DNA of 64,000 bases from the NCBI GenBank assembly GCA_016758965.1, contig JAEPRB010000179.1, forward strand, positions 16,340 through 80,339, given 5' to 3'. A program made the translations under genes and the position numbers. The notes under the pieces were generated by a model. The model was not told where the DNA came from and made no database searches. It worked only from the letters and a program-made list of their open reading frames with translations. This DNA comes from Circinella minor. Its lineage: Eukaryota; Mucoromycota; Mucoromycetes; Mucorales; Lichtheimiaceae. The first letter of the stretch is position 1, and the number at the start of each line of letters is the position of its first letter. Positions 1-12,895 of this stretch are shown piece after piece.

Positions 1-879
1 ATAATTTCATTTACTTTGTCTGTCATATCCATATATCCTTCATCTAAACCAATCTTTTGAATTTTATCACAATGTCTGTGAAAGATTTTGAAAATATTCT
101 TTGATGCTTCACGATAAACATCCAAAGATACTTTATGAGTGGATCGATTAGGTTTAAGATGATATTGAGGTTTTTGATCATTTGGACCATACGTTGCAAC
201 ATGAATTAATTGGATCTCTAAAAAGAAAGAAAAATAAAATATTAAATAAAATTTCATTCGGGTTCTTATTGAAAGTTTATTATAACTGACTCGTACTCTG
301 TTTTTTCCCCTGATAGACATAGAAACTAAATTTTCAATTTATTTACCAGGACAAAGTTTTTTTGCTTCAGCTGCTGTTTCCATTCTTTGGACACCTTTTG
401 CTCGTGCAGCATAATTGACTATATATAAGAAATATATTAACTCTTTTATTTAGTAACGATTTTTTTATGAGGTAGAAGGAGGAGTTTACTGCTGCGCATT
501 TTATTTTTATTCTTCTGCTCACCTGCAATAAGACCATGCCATTGTTGTACTGCTGCTGGAATATCTGGAGAAAGTCCTAAACGTACTTGTTCTATAAAAC
601 AAAAAAACAAAACAAAAAACCAATTTAGATTTAGTTATTTTTTCTACGTATTTTTAAATTTTGATAACTCAAAATTGTTCAACCGAATTTTATTTACCAA
701 CTTGACAAAAGAAACAATCTTTATAAAGTTTAAAAAAAGAAAAATGAACGTTAGGATCAAAATTAGAAAGAAAGAGTGTCAAGTATTATTATATTAAAAA
801 AAAGATATAAACCTAAATCAATATGTACAATGCAACGAGATCCTTTCAGACAGCGTGGTAATTCATTGGGTGCTTCCAT
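1..879 (-). CDS. RAD30: DNA polymerase eta (Y-family translesion polymerase), 5' part
   Basis: Translesion DNA polymerase that copies past UV dimers in the nucleus; only the N-terminal palm region is in the window and the gene continues past the left edge. Exons on the minus strand: 813-879, 698-718, 523-591, 347-418, 1-217, all with GT-AG borders and joined phases. The protein starts MEAPNELPRCLKGSR. It then reads VHIDLDCFFCQVEQVRLG, which carries the first catalytic Asp cluster of the family. Next come the VNYAARAKGVQRM segment and LDEGYMDMT, which matches the family's acidic DE motif (usually IDEAYLDLT). The segments HVATYGP and STHKVSLDVYREASKNIF fit eta rather than kappa or Rev1. The Gly and Met replacements in the DEAYLDLT motif are mild variants that leave the acidic pair intact. 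Start chosen at the only ATG in frame before the conserved N-terminus. Family assignment is secure; the rest of the gene is not visible. Confidence 0.9.
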
Positions 880-2844
880 TCAAATAAAGTTTTGGGTCCA
901 AAAAGCGTAGTATTTAAATAAAATAAAAAAACGCGAAAAATGTGTTTTCTCCCCGAAACTTTTATCACGTCGCGCTGAGAATGAGATAGGCTCAAATAGG
1001 AACTAGTAAATATTATTGTTGTTAAGATACAACAGTTATTGTATCATGGCTACGTATCTAAACATACTTAGTTACATATCATTCTTTTTTTTTTCATTTC
1101 ACCGCACGTGATAGTCTATGAATGTCGATATATTTCAATATGGTTGTTTATATGAAAGTATTTTTTAGATATAGCCGCAGCCAAATAAGGTTTTCACTTT
1201 TCAAGCATAAAAAGCAGTCATTTTCATGGAAAGTAGATAAAAACCATTCTCACTTCTATCATTAAGTCGTGAATTTTTGAAGATAAAAAAGCATATCTTA
1301 TCGTTCAAGAATTTTTTTTACAACTTTTGTTATTACTTAATAATGATGGTCAGCAACGAAAAAGATCAATTATTTTATTATTACCACCTGGAGAAATATC
1401 CCACCCTCTATTTTCATCTAATACTGTCCCCCAACTTTATGTAATTTAAACATTTAGTAGACCCCATTGAAAGCTCAACGGAATATGAATCTGCATTGAA
1501 TGATATTAAGCACCAACATTTGAATTATACCTGAAGACTGAGACTCAGTATTACCAACATTGATGGTAGTTCTCGACCTTTATTAAAAAGACCACAACCA
1601 AACTCTAAATACATCACCGTTGTTTTTCTCTTGTACGTATCAAAGAGATAAGCATCATTGTTACAGTTACGTATCTCGAAAAATATTATCACTTTCATCA
1701 ATAAAGGGTGTTTCTTTAGATGTTAGTATAATAGCGCTTCATTATGTATCAAATAATCAGGACAGTATAAAACAGCAGTAACAGCAGCGAGGATAGTCTC
1801 GGAACGGTCGATTGGACATTTAGTGATACTTATGAGGATGAGGATGCCTGATACAATTATGAAACTGTAATTCATCACTTCATTCCATTATTACATACGT
1901 AACAAGCTTCAAATCTTCGATATTGAAGGATGTAGTACATTCTGTAGCTACAATATGAAGTAAGATTTGTCTCATTATCAATTCTCCATCATGAACCTGT
2001 TTGTAGTTTAAATGGTCTCATTAAAAACTCCAAACCAGACTCGATTTATTTGTGCGTTGCAGTAATAAATCAAGACGATGACGGCCTATATATGTTCAAT
2101 TATTATGATGGTACTAGTTTTTTTTTGAATGTTCTTTGACGAAAAGCCTACAAATGTTAATATATTTTTTCTCACCAATAAAAATAATTAAAGCTTCCCA
2201 AAAATGACTTTATTAATCCCTCGAAGAATTTGATTCTTTTTTTTTTTTTATATGTGTAGAAAGTAAATATATCAAAGTCGTGACACAATATGCAAAAGAT
2301 TGTTTAGATTAGCCTAATTATTCCACTAGCACTCATAATTATTTGTTTTTGTGCGAGATACTCTATAAAATACGTACTCCAATTATTTCCCCATTAATAC
2401 CTATTATGCTTGTCTTCCACTACAGTAGTTTAACTTTTTTTCCTACTAAAAAGATTTTCAGCTATTACGCATTCTCTTTTTTGTATATATCATATTTTTG
2501 CTATATGTAGTTTATCAATAAATTCGCTACCTTACAGTGATTAGATCAAAATAAGTTGTTGTTATTAAATAAGTAACTTTATAATACCGCAATCATTGAT
2601 AATTATACACATCTTTACAGAGTTAAATATATTTATATATATTGTTATATAAAAAAAGGTGTTATTTTTGTTATTCGATTTACAAGTTTCAGATGTATGG
2701 GAGAGAGAAAAAAAAAAGAGCGAGAGAAAGAGAGAAAGTATACAGTATTCAGACAAGATCGTTCTTGTTTTGAAGTGTGGGACACAGAGGGATATTTTTT
2801 TATTATTATTATTTTTTATTTTAATTACACAATTTTCGTTGAGT
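880..2844. other. Spacer between polymerase eta and ARC1, with repeat and decayed coding-like DNA
   Basis: About 2 kb without an intact gene. The stretch 880-1340 should hold the polymerase eta promoter. Between about 1340 and 2060 the base composition is more even, and short open segments appear on the plus strand, broken by stops (for example one beginning PIESSTEYESALNDIKHQH near 1464). This suggests an old decayed coding sequence, perhaps from a mobile element, but no family is recognisable. The stretch 2065-2462 is one copy of a dispersed repeat listed separately. From 2470 to 2844 there is AT-rich DNA next to the ARC1 3' end. Confidence 0.4.
2065..2462 (-). repeat. Dispersed repeat, copy A (inverted relative to copy B at 39190-39598)
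   Basis: The reverse complement of this stretch aligns along its length with 39190-39598. Shared blocks, read in the copy B direction, include CTGAAAA, GACAAGCATAATA against GATAAGCATAATA, TAGAGTATCTCGCACA against TAGAATATCTCGCAC, AATAATTAGGCTAATCTA, TTGTGTCACGACTTTGATAT, and ATCGTCTTGATTTA at the far end. Similarity stops at both ends. No open reading frame, terminal inverted repeat or target duplication was found, so the element class is unknown; a non-autonomous element or a solo LTR is possible. Confidence 0.75.
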
Positions 2845-4732
2845 TTATTTGATACCACCACCTTGGACAGTTGCGGCCTCACATTTGACAGGTTCACCAG
2901 ATGCAGTCTTGATAAGGAATGGCTTATCTTGGAAATAAGCAATTTTATCATCCTTGGTGTTGAAATCGGGTTGAACAGCTTCAAAGTATTTCTTCTTGGG
3001 AGGAAGTTGTTTTTCAGGTTCACCTTCCAATCCTTCAATATAAATTCGATCACCAGGTTTAACCTTACTGGTATCAACTGGCTTTAATAATTCAACCTTG
3101 CTACCGTCAGGAGCAGAGGCACAAAGAACCATACCAGCAGACTTGATACCACGCATACTAGCAGGTTTCAAGTTGGCCATAACAATAACCCATCGGTTCT
3201 ATGATTTATATACAAAAAGTAAAGAATAAAAATGAGAGGTTTGAAATTTCTTTATGTATTTATCATAATAATAGTAATATATAATTTATTAATTACCTGC
3301 ATTTCTTCGACAGGGTACCACTTAACCAAACCAGAGACAATAGTACGGTAAACACCTTCACCATCACCACAATCAATTTCTTCAACGTACAAGGAATCAG
3401 CATCAGGATGCTTTTCACATTTGCGGATATAACCAACACGGATATCAAGTCGAGTAAAAACAGGTTGTTCAGGTTCAGCTGGTGCAGCGGCTACATATAT
3501 GTGTATAAACATTATTAATCAAATAATGAACATTGATTCCAATGAAAGATAAAGATAAAAAATACTTACGTTTCTTTTCTTTCTTTTCCTTCTTTTCTTT
3601 CTTATCCTTTTTATCCTTTTTATCAGCCTTCTTGCCACCTTCTTCTTTCTTTTCAGCATCCTTCTTTTCAGCACCCTTCTTATCTGCCTTCTTATCACCC
3701 TTCTTTTCCTTCTTCTACAAAAACCATTACCAACCAATTGCATTTGTTAGTTATCGTTGATCAAGATATATACAGAATGAAATGAAGAAAAATAAAAAAA
3801 TAAAACACTTACAGGAGCTTCGGGTTCAGGAACATCATCCAAGTTGATTTCCAAAAGAGCAAAATTCTTGACCAAATCATTCTTGATAACAACAATGTTT
3901 TGAATCAAATCAAACCATCGCAATACATTAGGTGTAGACTTGACACGAAGGTTTTTCTATATATATATATATATATATATCGATACGGGAAGAATGGTTC
4001 AGTTTATATATAATTAATGCGTAACAAAAATTAAAAAAAAAATTATTATTTACAGAGATTTGGTGAACGTGAGCAAATACGATTAAATCAGCCAAAAAAA
4101 TTTGGTTGCCAACCAAAAAGGTACGACCAAGCAAATGTTCGTTCAATTTCTAAATAAAAATTACATTAATACAATATGTTTCTTTCTATTTGAATACAAG
4201 AAACAAAATAGTTTTTATCTAACCTGAAGAGCAGCATTCAATTCCTTAGAAGGAACACCCTTGAATGCAGTAAGAGCCCAGCTAGACCAAGCTTCAATCT
4301 ATTCCCATTTATTAATATATATATATATATATATTAGTCTATTATCTCGACACATTTACAGAATAAAAAAAAACGCGTGTCAAAAAAAAAAAAAAAAACT
4401 AACCTCAGCTTGGTTTTCTTTACCATCACCTAAAAGTTCAGGTTGAGTTTTGGAAGCAAGATATTTGCAAATGGTTGTAACGCCATCATATTTTTCTCCA
4501 GACACCTTTGTTTTATTTTTATTTTTTGATTACCATTAATTTTAGCTGTCAAATTCATTTTCATAGACAAAAAAAATACAAAATAAAAAGAGTTGAATAA
4601 AACTATTCTTACTTCCAAAGATACATCAGTGGCAGTTTCAATGTTGGCAACACTTTCAGCCTTTGTATACTTATAAACAAGAAGAACTTCAGTAGCCGAA
4701 TTCTCGGGTAATTTAAGAATTGCTGCTGCCAT
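2845..4732 (-). CDS. ARC1: tRNA-aminoacylation cofactor ARC1 / AIMP1-like
   Basis: Cytosolic tRNA-binding cofactor that delivers tRNA to aminoacyl-tRNA synthetases. Eight exons on the minus strand: 4613-4732, 4404-4505, 4224-4298, 4054-4149, 3813-3956, 3570-3714, 3297-3490, 2845-3198; 409 residues. Residues 1 to about 170 form a GST-C-like interaction domain (for example [20 protein letters not shown]). About residues 175-225 are a Lys/Glu/Asp-rich linker made of KKEKK and DKK repeats. From about residue 235 comes an EMAP-II type OB-fold tRNA-binding domain with [32 protein letters not shown] and [17 protein letters not shown]. The order GST-like, basic linker, EMAP-II is that of yeast Arc1 (376 residues) and animal AIMP1. 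There is no synthetase catalytic domain, so this is not a MetRS or TyrRS. It is divergent with CWH43, with a 1.3-kb shared upstream region. Confidence 0.92.
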
Positions 4733-6018
4733 TATTTTTTTTTATTATAGAACAAGGAAATAAGTTCGTTCTGTGAATGGGATTTCAAGTTGCAAAGAAT
4801 GAATGATAATGATTGACTCAGAAACATAGCCCTCCCCAACTCCGCGATTTTTTTTGTGTGGCTTGTAAGTAGTTCTGAATAATAAGCTTTTTTTTATATA
4901 ATTAACCCCAATATATGGTTAACTATTTTGAAATAAACGAAACCAAAAAGAGAAAGACAGAAAAAACAAACTGATGGAAGTAATGTATATTCAAACAGGA
5001 AAAGTAGTTTGTTATATACTTTACAGATTACATTAGTATTCTTGATTTTCTTGTAACTCTGATTTCCTTTTTTTTTTTTTTTATTCGACGTGGTTTTTTT
5101 TTTCTCACCTTTGAATTATTTCCTTTTTCTCATAAAATTATGCAAAACACTTAAAATTCAATATGATAAGAGCTATTATATAATATTATAGTTATAATAT
5201 GAAAGTACAAAACAAAAAAAAAACAAAAAACATTATGAAATATAACTTTGTTTATTCATGAGAGAATATAAAAATATATGTAATCCAAAGAATGGAAGAG
5301 AAGAGAGAGTTGTGCATGATAAATGTCGGTTACAAAAGGGTGACACAAAATAAAAAGGGAAAAATTTAAACAAGTCAGTATAGTAAACCTTAGCAGTGAA
5401 TTCCTTAATTACCCTGACGGTCGTTGAAACCATAGCAGCAGTTTTAAACACTCAAGTTTAGTAATTTATTTCCATGAACACCAAATGTTTAGAATAGATC
5501 TTGACTTTACTACTTTAGGGAATTGAAAGAACATTTATCGTATCTTCTATTTTAAATTAAAAAGTCTATTGTTTTAATATTATAATTCTTAAAAGTTTTT
5601 ATGAAAAAAAAAAGATAGAATTTTAAAAATAAGTCAAGTGATTTAATTGAATTCTGTTGGGGAATACAAAAAAAAAAATGGAATTGTTTGGTTTACTTGG
5701 AAACAGTGGAATAATCATATGATATCGGATAAAAGAAATCTTTTCGGCTCGCCGGCAAATTCATGCACCCGAGTTTTTCTGGCTCTCCTTGTAACTCAAA
5801 AATGGAAAATGAGGGGCGTGAAGATTGAATTTGTTTGTGTGTGTTTTTTTTATAATTAAAAAAAAAAAGGCTGACTTTTTTTATTATTCGAAGGGATAAA
5901 ACTCACCCCCAGCAGAGAGAGCTGTATTAATAAGATTTTCTTTTAACTTTCTTTATTCTTTTTTTTTTACTCTTTTCAGAGGATCCCGTGCCTTTCTTTA
6001 TATATTGACATCGTTACG
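4733..6018. other. Shared divergent upstream region of ARC1 and CWH43
   Basis: No supported gene. The two flanking genes are transcribed away from each other, so promoters of both should lie here. Small higher-GC patches occur near 5380-5460 and 5740-5820. Short reading frames there (for example one containing AAMVSTTVRVIKEFTAK on the minus strand) have no partner exons and no recognisable family. T-rich tracts precede both start codons. Confidence 0.4.
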
Positions 6019-7835
6019 ATGGCTGAAAAGTCAAGTTTTTCAGCTGGTACGGGTGCCGAACCAAACTTATTAACAAAGGTATGTAAAAAGAAGACAATAA
6101 CAAAATTCATTGAACGCGTAAAATCAAAAAAAAAAAGTTAAACTCATCTTTATATATATATCTATCTATCTATTGGTTCTAACAGTTTGGTGCTAAATAT
6201 GTTTCTTACGCGCATACTATTTGTGCCTACAGTAATGTTTCATTAAAATATTTTTTTGAATTAAAAAACAAATGAAGGAATTGTTTAGTCAGCTATCTTT
6301 TGGTTCTTTTATATACTAAAATTAAATAATTTTTTATTTATTATATAGGTGCTTTTCTTCTCGCGTTAGCTGTAGGTTGTTATACTCATTATTACAAGAT
6401 TGTTCGTAATGAATATTTTGGATACCCTGAGGTAAAAAAAAAAAATATGAGTTGGAGATAAAGAAAATAAAATGGGAAAGCGATAGCGTCTTTCTTTTTT
6501 TTTCAATTCATTAATAAAATTTGGGTATTATTATATAGGAATGGTTCCCAAGTGTTAGTGCAACTACTGGCGATAGATATCCTGCGCGTGCTATCTTTCA
6601 AATATTAATTGCATTAACATCAGGACCGCGTTTTGTTCTTGTTATTTTATGGTATCTTTATACCACGCGTTCAAGTTATTCAAGCTCACGTGGGTTCGGC
6701 AAGTTTTTGTTGGTTGTTGGTATCATTCGAACAGTATCTTGCGGTGGTTGGGTTTATATCACTTCTACAGACGATCATCTTACCCATGATATCACTATGA
6801 TCGTGTACCTTGTATGCACTTTACCTTGGCAATTGGGAGTCGTTTATACTAGTGCACGTAATAACCCTCAAGCACTTAAATGGCGCCGTATTTTGACAGC
6901 AGCATTCTTTACTACGTTACCACCTATGATTTATTACTTTTTACAACATAAGATCCACAAAGTTCCAGGTGGTAAAGTATTGTTATAATTTTTCCTTATA
7001 TATATATATATACATCTTGGACATGAGACATGGGTCATTGAAAAACGATTTGAAATATTATTATATTAATATTCGCATCATGGTTATTTATACATATCTA
7101 TATATATAGCTTATACAACATATGCCTTCTTTGAATGGTCTTTGATTTTATATGATGTCGCATTCGATGCTGTAACTGCTCTTGATTTTCAAACATTTGA
7201 ATTGGCTGTTGTGGATATTTCTGGTGGTCATGCTGGTGCTATACCAATGACGAAGGAAGGGTATGCTGGCAATAATGTCTAGTTTATTTAGAAAACAATT
7301 TCATATTTTTTTTTATCAAAAGACACACAAACAAATACAGCATTATCATAATTTTTTTAACATTATTCTTCTTTTTTTTTTTGTTTTTATTGTGATCTAT
7401 CTCTTTCTCTCTTGTTATGATACATTATGTTATTGAATCATCTTATATTATATATATAGTTCCTCAACTATTGGAAGGTAAGCATAAACTATGATAGATT
7501 AATTAAATGGAATTAAGATATTATTAATCAACAAAGATAAGCTAATTAACTATTTATGGGGGATGTTTGTATATATTTTTCTTTATATTTTTTTTAGTCC
7601 TGAAGATAATATCTCACCATCACTTTTACGCACACTGGTTAATGTAAGAGGATATGTCTCTGAGGTATATTTAGGTAAATATTTTGAAAAATTATTTTTG
7701 ACTAATGAAGTATGATTAAAGATAAAAAAAAGTAAAACTAATTCATTTATTTTTTATAATTATTAAGCTTTTGTATTCTGGTCCATGTTGTCATCTTTGG
7801 CTCTTTTGATTTGGTAAGTTTTTTTTAGTGTACAC

Positions 7836-7887
<52 letters not shown>

Positions 7888-10222
7888 TGTGTGTGAACAT
7901 GTGTATTATCACATCTTCTTGCTGAGCCTAATCATACAATTGGTATATTTTAGGTATTTCCCGCTATGGTACATGGGTATTTCTGGCTACGAAGCTTTCT
8001 TATTGATTACCATTGCACCAATGGTATTAGGTATTCGTCCATTACGTCGCGTAATGGCCAAATATCGTGGCGTATTCCATCTTTTATCGTTGGTTGGCCC
8101 TGGTTCTTTCCTTGCACAAGATCCCGCTTTACGATTAACGCTGACAGCATGCGGATTAGGCTTAAGTATCACCACTTGGATGGCCACATGGTTTGAGGCA
8201 CGCGCACACGTTGGTACTTTGGAGCGTTCTATCTTGATTTGGGGTATGGGTTTACTTGTTCATAATGTTGTCAAGATGGCTTGGTGGACTGAAAACCCTA
8301 TTTGGCCAATCATGCATCATGCTAATGGTGGATGGAATGAAATTGGTATTGTTATTGCTGTTATTTCTTGTCTTGAAGTTATTCTTCGTGACGCAACGAC
8401 ACCATTGTCTACCCCAGCTGAACAGGACTTGTCTCCAAATAATACTTCTCCCAGTTCCAATTCCAGTACTGCCTTGGGTGGTGACACTAATAACAATAGT
8501 AGCAGCTGGTGGATGGCCGCTTTTGGTTTCGGTGGGGTCTTGTACTCTCTTCATGCATTTTTCACTGATTCTTCTGCCATTATGCGATACACTGTTGACG
8601 GTTACCCCAATTACGGTCCTGAACCTATTCCATGGGGTATCGCCACCATTGCGGCACTTGCTGGTGGGTTATTGGTTTCTTCATCCCGTCGTTTAACAAC
8701 CAGTCCTGTATACTACATTATTGGATTCCTTGGATGTACCGCATTTACTTACTTATCTGGATGGAATGGCTATTATGGTGGACTTGTCTTTGGATTTTAT
8801 TCCATGTCAGTAATGCCAGCCTTGGCTCGTGCTATCACAACACATCCACCTTTCAAGACACTTTTTACTGGATTTATGGTATATAATTTACTTTGCTTAG
8901 CCCATGTTTGGACCGTCGCTTATGAATTTGTCCCTGGTGGCCCTCTTTTACGTGAACGTACCCATTGGGTTTTAACTGCCATCATGCTTCTTATTGGTTG
9001 CGGCGTGGTCAGTGCACGTAAGCAAGCAACATGGGATGTTCAATTCAAAAAAATGGTTCAATTACATATTATCAAATCTGCGCGTTCGTTGACACGTGTT
9101 GCATCATTATTTGTCATTGTGGGTTCTGTTTTGATTGCTGCGAACCGATCAATTTCTGCTGTTATTCCTGCTCCATATCATCCAGCTGAAAAATCGTTTA
9201 CAGCTGCTATTTGGACTATTCATTTTGCTCTTGATGATGATATGTGGGCAAGTGAAGTTCGTATGCGAGACGTCATTAAGGAATTGGAGTTGGATGTTGT
9301 TGGTAATTATTATTATTTTTAATAGTTGTGACGCGATGAAGATGAAAAGGGGAGCAGCAATTATCTTTTTTTAATTTTCAATTTTGCTAAGTAAAATGGT
9401 TATGTTTATATAGGTCTCCTTGAATCGGATACTATGCGAATTATCATGGGTAATCGCGATTGGGCACAGTTCCTAGCTGAAGATCTGGGTTACTATGTAG
9501 ACTATGTAAGTTTATTATATAGCATGTCATATGACGTTATGCAGATGATGATAAATCAGTAATAATAGCACAAAAAAATATCTAATTATCTATTTACTTA
9601 AAAAAAACAGGGGCCATCTACTATGAAGCATACTTGGGGATGTTTGATGCTTTCTAAATTCCCTATCATTAAATCAGAACATCATTTATTACCATCGCCT
9701 GTTGGTGAATTAGCCTGCGCCATTCATGCTACATTGGATGTCTATGGACAGCCTGTTGATTTTATTGTTAGCCACAACGGTCAGGAAGAAAACCCCGAGG
9801 ACAGACGCCAGCAGACGACTGAACTTGCTCGTGTCATGCGTTCGAGTTCTAATCCGTTTGTATTCTTAGGTTATGTCGTTACCAAACCCAAACAACCACT
9901 TTATTATAAATTATTTGATGATGGAGATATGAATGATATTGATCCATCCGATTGGGATCGTTGGTGCCAATATATTGGTTATCGTGGTTTAAGACGTGTT
10001 GGCTATGCACGTATCAGTCACGGTAAGATTACCGACACAGAAATTCAAACGGGCAAGTTCCAAATCGTGGATAATCCTCGGGATTATTGGAAGGCATCGT
10101 ATGAAAGAGTAGAAGAATCTCAAGTATTACCAGGATTACGATATCCAGCAATGTTCCGTGGTCGAGGTGTTCGTGGTCATCGTTACCATGTCTTTAATGA
10201 ACCTCGTTATTATATTCATTAA
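6019..10222 (+). CDS. CWH43: CWH43-like GPI-anchor lipid remodelling membrane protein
   Basis: Membrane protein of the secretory pathway; in yeast Cwh43 exchanges the lipid of GPI-anchored proteins for ceramide. Exons: 6019-6078, 6186-6231, 6349-6431, 6539-6971, 7110-7260, 7460-7477, 7598-7674, 7768-7813, 7954-9302, 9414-9505, 9611-10222; 988 residues, close to yeast (953). Residues about 20-260 are the Frag1/DRAM/Sfk1 (PGAP2-like) multi-pass domain. The large exon 9 encodes many further membrane segments of the PGAP2IP-like half. From about residue 715 there is an endonuclease/exonuclease/phosphatase-fold domain with TIHFALDDDMW, VVGLLESDTMR, MKHTWGCLMLSKFPI, FIVSHNGQEENPEDRRQQT and the tail GVRGHRYHVFNEPRYYIH. 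The 18-nt exon 6 (7460-7477) is unusually small but is needed to keep frame. Intron 8 contains a GA microsatellite. The model is internally consistent throughout. Confidence 0.92.
7840..7888. repeat. (GA)n microsatellite in CWH43 intron 8
   Basis: About 49 bp of nearly pure GA dinucleotide with one A insertion, followed by a short GT run, lying wholly inside an intron between exons ending at 7813 and starting at 7954. Confidence 0.9.
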
Positions 10223-10718
10223 AATAATAATAATAATATTAATAATAATTATAATAATAATATTTCGTTCGTTCATTAATTTTTATAGTAAATAATAATA
10301 ATAATAATAATAATACTATCAGTCTCTTTTTTTATATATTTTTTTTGTACCGTTCTACTTTGTGTATTAATTGAATTTAAAGGTGTTTGTTATTGTTATT
10401 ATTATTCTTTTTTCGTAAAAAAAAAAGTTTTATTATATAAAAGTTAAAACCATATTTTACCAAAAGGCCGACGACAGCGACGACGCTATTTTGTGCCCTC
10501 TCACGAATTTTTTTTTTTTTTTCAATGTTGGCGGCGCATGACCAATTCTTACTACTATTTATTTACGTCTCCAATCTCCTTTTTTTGATTATTATATAAA
10601 ACGTTTTAAAAAAAATTAATAAAAGCCAAGCTTTTTTCTTTTTTAACTTCTCTTTCTTCTTTCTAATTTTTTTTCAACTATAATTTAAATCATATTTCAA
10701 GTCATAAGAAAAAAAATT
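10223..10718. other. Spacer between CWH43 and the 10719 gene
   Basis: Contains the CWH43 3' end with AAT trinucleotide repeats (10224-10315) and the upstream region of the next gene. A GC-richer patch at about 10465-10555 (with GCCGACGACAGCGACGACGC and TTGGCGGCGC) stands out in otherwise AT-rich DNA. It is a reasonable place for promoter elements, but no factor can be assigned. Confidence 0.4.
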
Positions 10719-11173
10719 ATGTCACTAGTAAATCTTGAACAAGTTGTTACACATTATACTTTATCAAGTCATCCACGTAATGAATCCATTATTGACTTAA
10801 CCAATAAACGTACTGGTGAACTTGCTTTTATCAAAATTCGACATAAGGTGCCAGATATGTATGCCATTAGGCTCGTGGATCCAAGTAAATAATATCTCTC
10901 TATCTCTCTCTGACTCACTTTTATTTTAAATCTTCATCATTTATATCATATATAAATGGAAACCTAATAATAAAAATACATTTTACAGAAACTTTTGTGG
11001 CCTATGCTGAAACACATTGTAAAAGCGCCACCACACGTACACGCAAAATTATTTTACATTGTGGTGATGAAAATAATAAAGATGATAAAGAAGTGGCGCT
11101 TAAAGAAACATCAAGAATTGGGTTTGAATGGTGTTTCGAATGGGCTAATGAAAAGTATCGTTGGTATGTTTAT

Positions 11174-11210
<37 letters not shown>

Positions 11211-12726
11211 TTCATATGTTAATGATTTTAGTGAGTGAGATAAAAAATAAAAGGATTCTGAGACACAAAACTTTTTTTTTTGCATTGTTTCTTATCATGT
11301 ATCTCCATAGGATCCGTGAGAGTCGTATGAGTATGAGTGGTCCGTTAGAATGTCGACGTAAAACAGGTAAGGTATAAACATTATAAAAAAATTTTATACA
11401 TACATAAAACTAACTATATCCTTGATACTTGGTTTTTCATTTCGGTACTGAACACAAACAGGCGGAGGTGATGTCTGTGTGGCACAGTACTTACCCCGTG
11501 GCATTAAAAATGAATATTTCGGTTTGATTTCATTGCCTGGATACAATATGACCGGACTAGACGATCAGCAGCGCCGAGGACTTGAACTTATACTATGTAT
11601 ATCTTTATTGACCATACTTGACAAAGCTGATGGAAGTAGTTGGTCAATGATGAAACGTAATAATAATGCTGCCTTAGAAACCAACGATAATAATACCAGT
11701 GCTACCATGAACAGTACAGCCAATGGTCGTAACAACAATAAAAAGACTGACCCCATTACGGAACTACCTATTACTCCTTCAACAAGTAAAAAAGAAGAGC
11801 AAAAACGTATTAAAATAGATCGTGAAGTACAACAAATGTTGGAAAGAGATATACGACGATCCCAAAAACAAATTTTACTTGAAGATAACTATACCAACAA
11901 CATTAGGAAGCCAAGTTCTTCTTCTGCTTCCTCTTCTAAAAATAATAGTCCTCAAGCATCTCCTATTCCTACTCCAACCACTTCTACCAAAACATTGAGA
12001 ACAACAGGATTGTCACGACAAAAGTCAGCGTCATTACTCCGTGATCGTCTCACCACTAGTCAATTAGCAAATATGAAACACCTGGATGCAACCGCAACTT
12101 TACAATTACCCGCAGCAGCAGCAGCTGCTAGCAACACTACAACACCATCCCTTGCAACTTTATTTTCTTCGCCACCACCAACATCAACAACGACCACAAC
12201 AACATCAATAACAGCTCCGACAACCACGAAAATGACAAATAACAAAAAACCAGTATCTAGTAACGGACCGTTGATAACATCAACAAAAAGTAACAATAGT
12301 GCAGCTAATTCTATGACAACAAGCCCTGCTACGACTCCATCTGGTTATTATTCACCGAATCCATTACCTTTTTATTGTTACGCACAGTCCTCTCAACAAA
12401 CGTCGGTTTCATCCGGAGGAGCTAAAAGTGGTAGTAGCAGTAGCGTTGTACAATCTCATGGTGCAACGTCTGTTCGGTGGGATCACCATACTGAGCAACT
12501 ACAACAACTACAACAACAAAAACCTAGTTCTAATAAACGACCTAAAGCTCAACGACGGGTTTCCACAGGAGATCAAATTTTGCAACATCATTATCAATAT
12601 CGTCCAATGTACCCTCAGCAACATCATCATCAAATGCATCTTCAACAACAACATATTCATCATCAGCAACAGCAACAACAACGTTATGCTACTGATTATT
12701 ATAATTATAATTACTTGTACAATTAA
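10719..12726 (+). CDS. Unrecognised protein with folded N-terminus and long S/T/N/Q-rich tail
   Basis: Exons: 10719-10884, 10989-11163, 11311-11366, 11462-12726; 553 residues. Residues 1 to about 190 look folded. They alternate beta-like stretches (LAFIKIRHKVPDMYAIRLVD, KTFVAYAETHC, RKIILHCGD, IGFEWCFEWANEKYRW, GPLECRRK, LPRGIKNEYFGLISLPGYNM) and end in a hydrophobic helix (GLELILCISLLTILDKA). This strand pattern with a C-terminal hydrophobic helix is reminiscent of the tubby/LURP-one/scramblase fold, but that is only an impression. Residues about 195-553 are low complexity: Asn/Thr/Ser runs, an alanine run, polyglutamine and His/Gln-rich segments. The tail is predicted disordered. No catalytic motif is visible. 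The exon structure and reading frame are well supported; the function is unknown. Confidence 0.75.
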
Positions 12727-12895
12727 TAAGCGAAATAAAATAAATAAAAATATTTGTTGTTTTTTAACATATAATAATAATAATAATAATAATAACAAAA
12801 CAACGATATCAAAAAGTAGGTTTCAATTTAAATAATAATAAAGTAAAAAAAAAAAGAGAGTTCTAGACTCTTTTTTTTTATTTCTTCTTGACTGT

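Noticed and set aside
5233..5451. Minus-strand frame with AAMVSTTVRVIKEFTAK
   Set aside because: Only about 20 codons look protein-like; there is no partner exon, no family and no start or stop context that fits a gene.
5647..5859. Plus-strand 70-codon frame upstream of CWH43
   Set aside because: Composition is unlike a protein and the frame lies in the divergent promoter; no supporting splice or homology signal.
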